Shown in pieces: positions 11,028-22,360 of a DNA stretch of 64,000 nt. The position numbers and the translations under genes are program-made. This DNA is from a candidate division SR1 bacterium (GTDB taxonomy: Bacteria > Patescibacteriota > Gracilibacteria > Absconditabacterales > Absconditicoccaceae). Location of the stretch: contig JAPLUT010000007.1 of the NCBI GenBank assembly GCA_026397475.1, forward strand, positions 1 through 64,000, given 5' to 3'. Each line of letters starts with the position of its first letter. Within the stretch, counting starts at the first letter, position 1. The notes beneath the pieces were generated by a model, which saw only the letters and a list, made by a program, of their open reading frames with translations, had not been told where the DNA came from and searched no databases.

Positions 11028-11055
11028 AATATACTCATTTAAACAATAAAGTCAA
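11028..11055 (-). promoter_or_regulatory. Promoter TTGACT-N16-TATATT (minus)
   Basis: On the minus strand TTGACT (11055-11050) and TATATT (11033-11028) are 16 bases apart, 25 bases upstream of the ATG of the membrane protein. Confidence 0.7.
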
Positions 11056-11074
11056 GCCTTGTCGTGTTTTTTTG

Positions 11075-11160
11075 TTACCCCACTCTATCCCTCCCCATTT
11101 CATGGAGAGGGAACCTCCCCTCTCTACGGAGTGGAGAGGGGGTAGGGGGTGAGGTAACAA
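11075..11160. repeat. C/G-rich inverted repeat
   Basis: GTTACC at about 11075 and GGTAAC at about 11153 bracket a segment of CCCTCCCC / GAGGGGGTAGGGGG blocks that can fold back on themselves. The composition is much richer in G+C than the surroundings. It lies between divergent genes and may be a small non-autonomous element. Confidence 0.45.
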
Positions 11161-11198
11161 AAGCTTGAAAGTATGCACGAAAATAGTACGCTAGAAGC

Positions 11199-12878
11199 AT
11201 GTTTACAATCGAAACCAACAAAATACCAGATAATGCCGGAGTTTACCTGTTCAAAGACAGAAAATGAAGTATTTTATATATCGGAAAAGCAAAAAATCTC
11301 CAAAAAAGACTTTCACAATATTTCTCGCCCAACTCGCTTCGAAAACAAGAGATGCTCGAAAAAGCAGAGAAAGTCGATTTTCTCATCGTAAAAAATGAAA
11401 GCGAAGCGTTATATTTGGAAGATAATCTCATCAAACAACATCAACCTGAATATAATAATTTATTAAAGGCAGATAACAGTTACGTCTATATCAAAATCAC
11501 GAAAGAATCCTTTCCACAAATATTTTTAACCAGAAAAAGAATCAACGATTGAGCAGTCTACATCGGACCCAAAAACGATACGATTCAACTTAAAAAGTTT
11601 TTGCAGTATATGAGACAGATACTAAAATTTAGAGGCTGCAAACCGACAGAATTTAAAAAATGAAAACTTTGCTCCGACTACTATTTCGGCATCTGCGCAT
11701 GACGATGCAAAACAAATGTCACCCTGAGTGAAACGAAGGGTATAAAAAAATTATATTCTTCACTTCGTTCAGAATGACAAACAAAAAAAATAGAAGAATA
11801 CAAAAACATAATAAACACAATCACCTCATTTTTCAAATGAAATACCAAACCTATAGAGAAGGAAATTCACGAACAAATAGAAATCGCCATCATTCATGAA
11901 AACTTTGAACGAGCCGCACAACTGAGAGATATCTACCAATCATTACAATGATTCGTAGAAAGACAAAACGTAGTACTTCCAGAAAAGAAAGATGGCTATC
12001 TTGCTTTAGTCAAAACTATTTGAAACAAATATATTTACACGGTCTTGATATTCACACAAGGCAAACTCATCGATGTTATTACAAGTAAAGAACAGCACAG
12101 TGATATCGAAGAAGATAGTTTATATCTTGCGATTCAAAGAACCTTTGGAGAAGCGAAAATAGAAAAAAATAAGAACGAAGTTCTTATCAGCAGTACGGAT
12201 CTTGCTAAACTAGGAAAGACAGTAAAAAAAGAACTCTGGAAGTTAGCAGAAAATTTTGTGGAATCCTACATCATCACACAATCCATGCAAGAAGAAAGCA
12301 CTATGATCAATGATATGTTTGCAACATTGAAAACAAGGTATGGACTGAAAAATATGCCCTACAGAATAGAATGTATCGATATTTCTCATCTCAGTGGATG
12401 ATGGACAAGTGGCGGACTTTCTTGTTTTATGGCAGGCCTCGCGTACAAAAAATGATATCGCAAATACAAAATTAAAGCAAAAAAATCTGATGATTACGAA
12501 GCATTGCAGGAATTACTCGAACGTAGGCAAAAAAACTGATGAGAAATGCCAAATTTATTAGTTATAGATGGCGGAAAAGGTCAGCTATGAGTAGTAAAAA
12601 AACTCTGTAAGGAAAAACCTAAACGAAAAGAAATAGTAAGTCAGATTGATATTATTTCTTTAGGAAAATGAGAAGCAAGAAAAAAATCTTCAATCTGAAC
12701 CCAATGAAAGAAGGGAGAGATTTGAGAAATCATCTATCATTTCGACGAAAATCTCAAAATCCACGAAACAGATATGATCTATGATCAAGCAGATAAGATA
12801 TTGTTAAAAGCTAGAGACGAAGCCCATAGATTTGCAAATTCTTATAGAAAAAAACAAATGAGCCAAGAATTCAGATAA
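11199..12878 (+). CDS. uvrC: UvrABC system protein C
   Basis: UvrC makes both incisions in nucleotide excision repair. The 559-aa frame shows a GIY-YIG domain (NAGVYLFKD, SILYIGKAKNLQKRL), the Cys cluster FGICAGRC, a UVR segment (HENFERAAQLRDIY), and the RNase H-like half (IECIDISHLSGG, LLVIDGGKGQLG, DEAHRFANSYR). TGA codes many conserved glycines. Two oddities are visible. A 63-bp palindromic repeat (11717-11779) is inserted in frame after the Cys cluster. The protein also ends just after the DEAHRFA segment, so the usual C-terminal helix-hairpin-helix pair is missing. The start is ATG 11199, which gives the full GIY-YIG domain. Confidence 0.95.
11717..11779. repeat. 63-bp palindromic element inside uvrC
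   Basis: TGTCACCCTGAGTGAAACGA at the left and its near inverted complement (ACTTCGTTCAGAATGACA) at the right enclose an AT-rich centre. The length, 63 bp, is 21 codons, so the frame is kept. It adds about 21 residues, including one UGA glycine, between the RC of the Cys motif and the EEY helix of UvrC. Confidence 0.8.
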
Positions 12879-12926
12879 AAACATATTATATATACATAAT
12901 AAAGAAAGGCAAGTACTAAATACTGT

Positions 12927-12954
12927 AACCTCGCAAAAATTGCGGGGTTTTTTT
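12927..12954 (+). terminator. Terminator after uvrC
   Basis: AACCTCGCAA-aaa-TTGCGGGGTT stem followed by seven Ts. The T-run overlaps the -35 box of the next promoter. Confidence 0.8.
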
Positions 12955-12980
12955 GACAGATGAAAGTTTCTGAGTACTAT
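12953..12980 (+). promoter_or_regulatory. Promoter TTGACA-N16-TACTAT
   Basis: TTGACA 12953-12958 and TACTAT 12975-12980 with 16-base spacing, directly after the uvrC terminator and 36 bases before the next ATG. Confidence 0.6.
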
Positions 12981-13016
12981 TATAGTAATAAAGCCTTTAC
13001 CTGTTCAGAGAACAAT

Positions 13017-13994
13017 ATGAGTACCAAAACAATAGACCAGCTCAAATGAGATTTAAGTATAGCACAAGCTAGCTATGATTGAAGTGAGGTGGCAAAATTA
13101 GAAGCTGAAATCCAAAAGCTTCAGTGAGAACAAAAAGAACACCAAGAAGAAATGACAACAACAACGCAGACCGTCAACGACGAACAAACAAACAAAATAA
13201 ATGACCTCAAACTTTTGCTTAATGGGATCCCTGAGAACCCAGAAGCTATTGTAGAAAAAGCAAAAACAAGACTTCAACAAACGATCGACAGATATATCGA
13301 AAAAATAAAAAATATAAAAAACACAAACACAGAAGAAGTAAATAAATTAAAAGAAGAATTGAAAACAGAAAGAAACACCTACGAAAAAGTTAAAAAAGAT
13401 TTTTTTGAAAAATCAAATTATAATTTTGAAAAATTTACTAAAGAAGATCTTGCAAAAATATCTACAAGTATGGTAAGATATGCAACCAGAGAAGGCAAGC
13501 TTTTCAACTCACCCAAACTAACGAAACTCGCAACATTTAGAAGAAACCACACGCTCAAGACACTAATTAAAAAATTCAATACCCTAGGCGACGATCCAAA
13601 AAATTGAGTAAGATTTATTATGGGATTTGAAAAATCAAGATTCCTTCGTTACACAGGAATCAGAGTCTCAAGTATCATTGACAAAGCAGGATCTAATCTA
13701 GGCATGCAAATGAATCCTCAAGAATTTCATGCAAAGTTTAATGCAGGGAAAAACAAGATCTTTTCTTTACTCGATGCAAATACCGGCGACACAACAACAG
13801 AAGCAGAAAAAGGAATCATTACAGCGATAAAAAATAGAATAAATTACTACGGAGCAACATACGCTAGAGAAAGAGCAAATGCACGAGTCGCACCATTCAT
13901 CGACACAGAAAAAAGCGCACCAAAAGAAGCTAGAATAATCCAAATGTACCCTCAAGTAAATGAAAGTAAAACCGAACAAAAAGCCGCAGCATAA
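13017..13994 (+). CDS. Coiled-coil hypothetical protein
   Basis: A 325-aa protein without recognised domains. The first 130 residues are strongly charged with heptad-like spacing (KLEAEIQKLQ, KIKNIKNTNTEEVNKLKEEL), indicating a long coiled coil. The rest is basic and helical. UGA glycines occur early and at residue 197. There is no signal peptide, so it is probably cytoplasmic. It opens a same-strand run of large unknown proteins and small acidic proteins that continues to 26578. Confidence 0.75.
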
Positions 13995-14050
13995 TCATAT
14001 ATCATGAATCTTGTATCAAATAATCTTTTAACCTTTTAATCTTAATAATC

Positions 14051-14335
14051 ATGAAAGTTTCTAACATCCAACAAGCAACAGACCTCGTTTTCGCTCAACT
14101 CAAAGAAATCAATCCTGATATACAAAGAGACGATGTCTACGAAACTATTATGGACGAAGTCTTAGAATCAGTAGAATTTATTTTGACGGACAACGACATG
14201 ATTTTCTTAGAAGATAACGAAGGAAATCCAGTAGCCATTGATGAATATCTCCAAAGAAAAGTTCCTGATTATCACAATCTTATCAACGAAATCGTATTGG
14301 ATATGGTAAGTGAAGAAATTGGAGAAGAAGAATAG
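14051..14335 (+). CDS. Small acidic helical protein (paralogue 1)
   Basis: A 94-aa, very acidic protein with no UGA codon but only two glycines. Its layout (short N-terminal helix, DVYETIMDEVLESVEFIL, DNDMIFLED, YLQRKVPDYHNLINEIV) matches the proteins at 21956 and 26219. All three share a central Glu/Asp helix, a following loop, and a final helix of the K-x-P-x-F/Y type. They resemble CPR families such as DUF5663. It sits 56 bp before a 912-aa protein. A chaperone-like partner role for the adjacent large protein is only a guess. Confidence 0.7.
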   Translation: MKVSNIQQATDLVFAQLKEINPDIQRDDVYETIMDEVLESVEFILTDNDMIFLEDNEGNPVAIDEYLQRKVPDYHNLINEIVLDMVSEEIGEEE

Positions 14336-14392
14336 AAAACCACACATCAAAAAAATCAGATAATATAAAATTTATTTATAAAAAATAAGAAA

Positions 14393-17131
14393 ATGGCAAT
14401 CAAGAACCCTCTCACACAAGATCTCAACAACATCAATGAGCGCATAAGAAATCGCCAAGATATTGGAAATCTTGTAAACGATCAGCTTTTTTGATTGCTG
14501 AATAACCAAACCAACAACAGAATAATCATAGACAACAATTTTTTGGCGCAAATAGGAAATATAAACACCAACATAAATTATCAGACACAAATCACCAACC
14601 TAACGACACAGATCACAACAATAAATAATCAAATAGGAAGCGATACCACTACTCCACCGACAGGCCTGATGGCACAATTGGTTGCTCAAAGAGCAAGAAA
14701 TGCTACAACTGAAGTTGCTGCATTAGGAGTAACTCCAAATCAAGTGGCATCAGCAATCAATAATATCAGCCAAGACATCCAAAGAAGAATAGCAGACATC
14801 AACGGTCAAATAACAAGATTGGAGACGCAGAGAACTCCACTTGAAACACAACGTACTGAATATCAAAACATCCAAACCATGTACGGAAATTTGTTGACTT
14901 TAAGAACGACAGAAATAACAAACGTTACGAATGCAGCAAATACCTTCAATCAAAATGGAACACTGAATCCACAAATACTCGGATACTCGCAAAATATTGC
15001 TAGTCCTATAGACTTAAACGCTACATTTAGAACAGCAAATCAAAATACCGGATACGAATTTTGTGACACAACAACAGGAGAATCGTTGCCACGCCAAAAT
15101 AATGGTCTCCAAGTAACCATTGCAGGAGGACAAGTCATCACGCTCCGTGGAGTTACCGTAACAGGAAACAATCTTAACATTCAAAATATTCAAATAGATC
15201 CTATCACAGGAGTAAATTTTCCATTAAACGTACAAATCGCAATCAGAGGAAGAGTACAAGAACAAACAACAGGAATCAACCTTGATCATTTTAAAACACT
15301 CAATATTACTATTAATGCACCACAACTTCCTCTAGCCGATCGTCAATTGGCATATACCAACCTCAATCAATGAGGAGCAATCGACAATAGATTAGCCGCT
15401 GAATATAGTGAACCACATAGAACTACTATAGAAAACGATACTATTTGGGAAATTCTCCGTGCAAATGGGAATCAAACAGAAATAGATAAAATCTATAATA
15501 ATCAACAACAAAGAGACTTACTGATTGAAAGAATACGCAACATTCCAAATCTTATCCCCGTGTTTGGACTTCCCTTGCTTCAAGCAGGATTCACGAATGA
15601 GATGACAAGAATAAACAGAAGCATTCCCGTACAATATTTAGTAAGTCCGAACGCATTTACTGATTATTTACGTAATAATTTAGAAGAAAACGTAAAAGGA
15701 TTTGTAAGAGGAGAAATCAGAACTGCCATAAACAACACCGCTCAACGTAATAATATTTTGAGAACCGTATTAGATTTTCAATCAGACATTATCAACGATA
15801 AACTCGACAACAACGACCATATGAGACTTGATCAAAACATCCCAGATCCAAGACCTCAAGGACATCCAAATACCTTATGGCAAAGACTCATCAGAAGACG
15901 CTCAAATAGGAACAATTGGACAAAATTTCTTGATGGAAGAGAGTCGCAATCATTTGAAGATAAGTTAGAAACGAATGAATGAGAACTTTCATTTGATCTC
16001 AAAGTAGCAGTACATGGAATAAATAAAATAGTTATTACGATAAATATAAAAGGTGAAGATGAGCCTATTATCTTGGATACCAGAGATATAAATGAAATGA
16101 CGCACATGATTTTGAGACTAGAAGCGACAAAAACAGGCGAACCTATCAGCAGAAAATTAAGATGTCGCATGGCATTAAGTGCAGTAAAAGCAGTAGTTTC
16201 AATGTCTCCCGTAACACTTCATAGACAATATCAATGAAACGTTATAGGCGTTGATGGACAACAATATATAGTAGATAGAATAAGCACCCATATTCGTTGA
16301 GGAAATTTAGTAGTACGTGGATCTTGCGCCACAAGCCACAACAATCCCCCAACACAATATCGCCAAAGAATAAATCACGTCATTTTTGACGAACAACGTT
16401 ATAAATGATTACATAATATTAACGAATTAGAAAGAGGGATGATTGCATTATCCAATCAAACTAACGACATCATGAACGCGATGGGACACGAATTTAGAAA
16501 TGCGACATCACGCATCAAAGCACTTCCACTTATGAGATACAATACAAAACAATATCTTAGAGGTGGCCCTATTAAAAAATTACGAAACAGAATGGTCCAC
16601 GGAAAGACCAATCGAAATTTTGATTTTGATACTAGTGCAACTTCAGGCTCAAAAACCGCAAACATCAAGTTTGAAAAATGAAAATTTATTATTTCATGAA
16701 CGTTTAAATGAGAAGCCTATGAGTTTAAATGAAGAAGTTTGTGAGCAATCATAAGGAAGAAAAAAGACAGAGTAAGGATTTTTGACGGTATAGAACTTGC
16801 AATGTTCGAAAAAATAAATGAAGCTATGATAGAAAAATTAAGAACAAATAATCTTATCGGACCGGAAAATTTTGGAATCACAGATCTCAACCAAAGCAAG
16901 ACTTGAAGAATATTTATTATGGACAATCACGGAGATCTTTCTTACCTAGAAATAGAAGACAGAAACCTCAATCCATTGAGAAATGGAAGAACCTATGGAC
17001 GCATAAACTTCAACAATCTTCCTCCTCAAAGAATAAGATCCAACGAGACAGAAAGAAGAGAATTTATGCAAAATCCTCTCCTCTCAGGAAGACTAATTAG
17101 AGCTATGAGAAGTAGATTGGCTCTAATATAA
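14393..17131 (+). CDS. Large hypothetical protein (912 aa)
   Basis: One frame with about fifteen TGA glycines gives 912 aa. Residues 40-180 are Asn/Gln/Thr-rich and coiled-coil-like (ITNLTTQITTINNQIG, RLETQRTPLETQRT). Residues 210-310 look beta-rich (GGQVITLRGVTVTGNN). The C-terminal half is basic and mixed, with KKLRNRMVHG and FIMDNHGDLSYLEI. There is no signal peptide or clear membrane helix. I do not recognise a family. It follows a small acidic protein and precedes a small lipoprotein. The in-frame stop-free length under code 25 makes it a secure gene. Confidence 0.8.
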
Positions 17132-17170
17132 GATAAGACAAAAAAAACTTTATTCTATAAAAAATTACCC

Positions 17171-17479
17171 ATGAAAAACAGCACCCGAAAATGATTTAAC
17201 AAAAGAATTACTGAGCTCAAACAAGACCTAAAATCAGTAGGCTCAAGATTAGTGGTTGGAGCAAGCATTCTAGCGATTTTAAACTCTTGTGGAAGCTCTG
17301 ATATCAGCAAAAAAGTTAAAGCATATGACAGCGCAAAACAAGAACTCATAGACGCCGAAGCAAACCTCACAAAACAACAAAAAGATGTAGCAGAAGCACA
17401 AGCAAGACTAGAAAAAGCATATCAAGACGAATCTGCCAAAAAGGCTGAACTCAAAGAAGCAGCAAAAAACATACAATAA
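17171..17479 (+). CDS. Small coiled-coil lipoprotein
   Basis: A 102-aa protein. The N-terminus is basic (STRKGFNKR) and unusually long before a hydrophobic stretch ending in the lipobox LNSC. After the cysteine, residues 45-100 form an Ala/Lys/Glu-rich helix with heptads (DAEANLTKQQKDVAEAQARLE), reminiscent of Lpp-like or TolA-like coiled coils. It may tether a surface structure to the membrane. A terminator follows at 17498. Confidence 0.75.
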
Positions 17480-17497
17480 AGATAAAAAAACCAATGA

Positions 17498-17525
17498 AAA
17501 ACTGGCCTATAGGTCAGTTTTTTTA
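17498..17525 (+). terminator. Rho-independent terminator
   Basis: AAAACTGGCC-TATA-GGTCAGTTTT stem with a trailing T-run, 19 bases after the lipoprotein stop. Confidence 0.8.
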
Positions 17526-17618
17526 TAAGGAAAAAGTCCTTCAGAATTCGCACATAATCCTTCAAAAATTTTGATTGAATTATGGGTAAATTTAGTCCTT
17601 AAAAAAGTCCCTTAAAAT

Positions 17619-17647
17619 TTGCAAAAAATCGTATTGCAGAGTATAAT
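17619..17647 (+). promoter_or_regulatory. Promoter TTGCAA-N17-TATAAT
   Basis: TTGCAA at 17619-17624 and a consensus TATAAT at 17642-17647, 17 bases apart, 37 bases before the start of the 1404-aa gene. No other signal is seen in the 204-bp gap apart from the terminator and short CCTT repeats. Confidence 0.7.
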
Positions 17648-17683
17648 TAGATATATCAAAAATTTATCCTTTCCCTTAAGACA

Positions 17684-20600
17684 ATGACAACTGCAACGAT
17701 GGATAGCGACAAGCTCAAAAATCTCAAATCCAGACTGGAGTGAGCAAACGACGTGAACAAAGAAAATCACGTTCAAATAATCGAAGAAACATCCAAAGAA
17801 CTTTTGGATCTTTTCAAACAACCAGATCTTGTTGTAAATTTTTCTGAAAAAAACGACCTAGAAAAAGTAAAGAAAATATTAGAAGAAAGAAAAAAACTAT
17901 TAGCTGAAAGAAAATCAATTAGCGAAACAGAACTGACTGCGAACTACAAAGAACTCAACAGCTGAACAGGCGCACCACTTAAAACATGAGAAAAAGACAT
18001 CATTGAACAAAAGATGGAAATATTGTACGAATGAAAATTAATAAAACAATTTAATATGTTAAGAAACTTCAAAGATTTTAGAGACTGAATAAGAAAAGAT
18101 TCAGTAATCTGAATAAACAAAATTGAATTGACAGGAAAAGTAGACAAAGAAAGCATCAAGGATATACATAGGATTTTATTAATGGCACCTATGTTTAAAG
18201 CAGGAACAAGCCCAGAAATCAAAGAAAAACTCACAAGACTTATTATCTTGTTTGCACAAGTAGATATGTTTGTAGAAGCAGGAAAAACAAAAACTCAATT
18301 AGAAAAAGCAAACGATATCTTAGATAAAATAAGTTTAGTTTTCAACCAACTCGAAGCGTATAAATCGACTAACGAAGCACTAAAAAAAGTAAAAGCGAGA
18401 GAAAGTGCATTAGCTGGATTAGATACAAGCAACCCAAATACATTACCAGACGAGACACCAGAAAAAATTATACCTAAAAGCATAAAATACCCGCTCAAAA
18501 ACTATTTCTTAGATCCAACAAAATGACTGGAAGAAGCTCCAGAGGAATATGAATTAACATGATTAAAATTCAAAGATAGTACATGAACATATCTTGCAAT
18601 ATTTGAAGATGCCGCATGCAAAGTTCCTTTTGCAAAAAAATTAAAAAAAGGAGAGAAAGCTGATATTTTTATCAAAGATTGAACTGGTGGAAAAAAATTA
18701 GCGAGTATAGAAATAACAGACATTCCAAATCCAGAATTGGTAATTACTATGGAAGCATATAAGGATATTCCAGTAGACTTAACATTTCCTGCTGGATTTG
18801 AAGCTACAGTAATTTGAGTGGGAGGGAAAGGAAAGGGAATCAAAGACAAGGTAGGAATTACAAAAAATTTAGATGGAAAATTAGATAAACCTGACTTCAC
18901 ACCAGAATATGACAGCTTAGATAAAAAATACAAAATCAAAAACAAACTTGATCAGATTTTTGAAGAAGCATATGAACTTCAACTCAAAGATAGACTGTAC
19001 GAATTTATGGAAAACGATAGTCATACAAAAGGAGAACGAACAAGAATGAATTCAGATGAAAAAAATCATTTCTTCCAGGATGTGATTAAAACAAGCGCAA
19101 AACCATCACGATTATCAGCGGGAATAAATAAAATGATTGCAGACATCGTACAATCAAAATGTTATAGCAACAAGGCATTTGCTAATGATTTTCAAAAACG
19201 AATTTTAGAAATATTTACATGAAAATCTGAAACGGACCTTAAAAAACTAATTTTCGAAAAATTAGGAAACCTGGATTTCACAGAGTTCAATCCTACCTAT
19301 GCTATCAAACTTTTAGCAGACAAGATCAAAGAAAAATATACAGACCACAAAGATGGAATTTACGAAGCGCTCAATGCTTATCTCCTCAGCGTACGTAACT
19401 GATGAATGAAAGTAACTCCAGAAAAACTTAGAAATGGAGAATTTGCTGCGGTGAAAGAGATCAAAGCGGTACTAGCAGACTCAAAAGAAATCAACAGAGA
19501 AGATGCATATAAAAACGCACTCAAAAAACTTGAAGATGAATATAAATCTTGAGTCAAATTTGGATTCACAAGAGCAAAAATATTTTTCTTTAGAGAAAAA
19601 ATGCTCAAAGATTTAATAAACAAAGAATTAAAAGGAAAAGGAGGACTCAATATGGACGAAAAGACAAGTAGCGCAGCCAACCGTTGGGCAGCAGAAAAAT
19701 TAATGTGAGGAAGTTTTTCAGAAAATATTGTCGATGTAGAAAAAGATACTACAGAAAAAATATTTGACGAACCAATCTTCCAACAAGAATTAGATGCAAC
19801 AGTTTGGAAATATATAAACACTAACGGAGATGATGCAACATTTCAATCAGAAGTAGAAGCACTTATTAATGGGAATGAAGAATTGAGAAGATATATGAAA
19901 AGAAATAACATCACCCATCTAGGAACAAATATTATCGAACAAGCAAAAGCAGAAAAAGCAGAAAGAGATCATTATGGTTCTATCATAACTATCATCGATA
20001 GATATACAAAAGATGGCGTATTAAATAAACCGCAAGAATTTGACGTAGAAGTCAGAAATGCTCTTCAAAAATTTATGAAAGAACAAAAAAAATTACCAGA
20101 AATGGTAAAGAGTTTATGATTAGATATCGATAAACTAGATTTTGCGACTAAATTAGCAACACACAGAACAACACTTGAAACCATGAGATTGAGAACAGTA
20201 AAAATGAGACTTTCTCTTCTCGTAAACAAATCTGAAGACGAAAAATGATTGACTACAGCACAATATGTAAACCAAGACAAATTCGATCCTACGCATGCTA
20301 CAAAATTTACCAAACGAATGGGTAAACACCCACGATGGACTACAGGGATCACTACATTGTGATTGGTAGGAACAGGAGTTGTAGGAGCGCTGACTATGCC
20401 CGTAATAGGAGCAGCAGGAGGAGCAAGTATCCTCTGGTATCTCAATTTCTTGAAGAAAAAGGGGCACTATACTCAAGAACATAAAAAATTCGAAGAGACA
20501 ATAATCGCTATGACTCCCGATCAAAGAAAAAAATATCTTGAAGATCTCAAAGACAATTCTGAGAAGAGACCATCACGAATTAGATGGGCCTTCCCTACGA

Positions 20601-21898
20601 AATATAGTAAGTATGGAAAGAGTATGGAATATTTTGATAACCTAGATTCTGTAGACAACGCTACGAAAAAAATCCAAAACTATATGGAAAAATCAGGTCC
20701 ATCTAGTCCAATAGAAAAGAAAGCCTTCCAAAGAAATCTTGTGGATGCAATCACATTATTACATGCCCACAAAGAAAAAGGTAGAAACTTTATGTTTGGA
20801 AAAGAAGGAAACACAAAAATAGAAGAACTCTATAACGAACTCTATAAAATAGTCATGGCAGGAGTGACAAGATACAATCCTTTAGCAAAAAACCCTGAAA
20901 GCGTAGTAGCTAAGATACTTTCAAGCGTAGATACCAGCACACATGTATCTGAAAACATGAACGAATACGATAGAGATTACAAGAAAATGAGACAAATGCG
21001 TAACAAATTATGAATCTTTGCAGGGACAAAATCAGCAGGAATTTATCTTGCTTCGGCATATACTTTATGATGGATAAAAAATCATGTGGTAGATGTATGG
21101 AACAACATATTCCCAGCCGACACAAGTTCAGTATCTACAAGCACTCCAAGCTTATTGCCAGCACACAATGTAATTACACCAGCAGGAACGCCAGGAACAT
21201 CGTCTCTAATTCTCGATCCAGCGTTTGGACCGAACGGAGATATATTGAAAGCTCAATTATTTAATGGTGATGTTACAAAGTTTAACGCATTCGTTGCAAA
21301 AGTACAAACAATCCCAACAGGCTCTCATTCAGAAAAACTCTGGTCAATCTTTAGAGATATGTACGGTACTGATCAATTAGCAAATATAAAAACGCATGAA
21401 TTTTTCAACATCTTCTCATCTAAGATAACAGATATGCCACTCTCTGCACAACAAGAACTTGTGAGATTATGAACTAATTTTAATTTACATTCAGGAGATC
21501 AGATTTCAAACTTGATGACTAATCGAGGGTATCACGGCATGGTAACTAATCAAGCAGACATAACAAATCTTATTGCAGGATTTAAAAGTTGAGCGATAGA
21601 TCTCAACAACTTGCCTACAGGATGGACAAAAGAAACGGCATGTAATGTATTGTTCTGTAATGCTCAAGGAGATCAACTTACGGACCTAATATTTGATACC
21701 GTTAAATCAGCTTGAACGATTCCTATGCCTATTCCGACGCCCTTACCATGAATCACTCCAGCACCAATGCCAACAACGCCAAGCGTTTCTGGGCCACGAT
21801 ATAAGAATTTCTTATCTTTTTGAGCACCTACGGTTTGGAATGAAGTACAAGAATTCAATACTAATCAACCCAAACCAACACCAACAGTAACAGCTTAA
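17684..21898 (+). CDS. Very large hypothetical protein (1404 aa)
   Basis: A single code-25 frame of 1404 aa with dozens of UGA glycines. The first 880 residues are charged and helical with coiled-coil segments and no known motif. A glycine-rich double hydrophobic stretch (about residues 890-925, LGLVGTGVVGALTMPVIGAA) looks membrane-inserted. A second weaker hydrophobic segment lies near 1115-1135 (AGIYLASAYTLGWI). A Ser/Thr/Pro-rich part and a Pro-rich tail (PMPIPTPLPGITPAPMP) close the protein. The topology suggests a large cytoplasmic part, a membrane hairpin and a smaller outer part, or the reverse. A small acidic protein follows 58 bp later. Function unknown. Confidence 0.8.
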
Positions 21899-21955
21899 AT
21901 AGATTCAAACATTTAACATTTATAATCTATCATTTATCATTTAAATTTGTTAGCA

Positions 21956-22258
21956 ATGGAAGAATTACAACTATTTATAAAAACAATCATGTTAGAAGGA
22001 GGATTTAAACCTGAACAACTCTTCGACGAAGAAATAGAAAATACTACGGAAATTTTAATCGACAGATTGACTACAGAGATCACGGTAAAACTCAATGAAG
22101 AAGATAGAAATATTTTTGTAGAACTTGCAAACAACAACGACAGCTTTGATCAAGCCTATGGTTTTGCAGAGATGAGAATAAAAGATTTCAAGCTATTCAT
22201 AAGAGAAAAAATGGCCGAATTTAGATTAGAATACCTAGAATGAATGTCAGTAGAATAA
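21956..22258 (+). CDS. Small acidic helical protein (paralogue 2)
   Basis: A 100-aa acidic protein (QLFDEEIENTTEILIDRL, then KLNEEDRNIFVEL, then RIKDFKLFIREKM). It aligns in layout with the proteins at 14051 and 26219 and resembles DUF5663-type CPR proteins. One UGA glycine occurs six codons before the end. ATG 21956 is preferred; TTG 21947 is an in-frame alternative. It lies between the 1404-aa and 1028-aa proteins. Confidence 0.75.
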
Positions 22259-22330
22259 GACGCCGAAAGTTCCAACAAGGAACTTTAACGTCGTTTCTAT
22301 CTATAGGAATTGTTTTGAAATTTCTATAGG
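22259..22330 (+). terminator. Two hairpins between genes
   Basis: GACG-ccg-AAAGTTCC-aacaa-GGAACTTT-aa-CGTC (22259-22292) is a strong stem directly after the stop. A second imperfect repeat, CTATAGGAA...TTTCTATAG, follows at 22301-22329. Neither has a long T-run, so they may be a terminator or a processing or attenuation structure ahead of the next gene. Confidence 0.5.
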
Positions 22331-22360
22331 TAAAATAATATTTATCTATAAAAAAGCATC

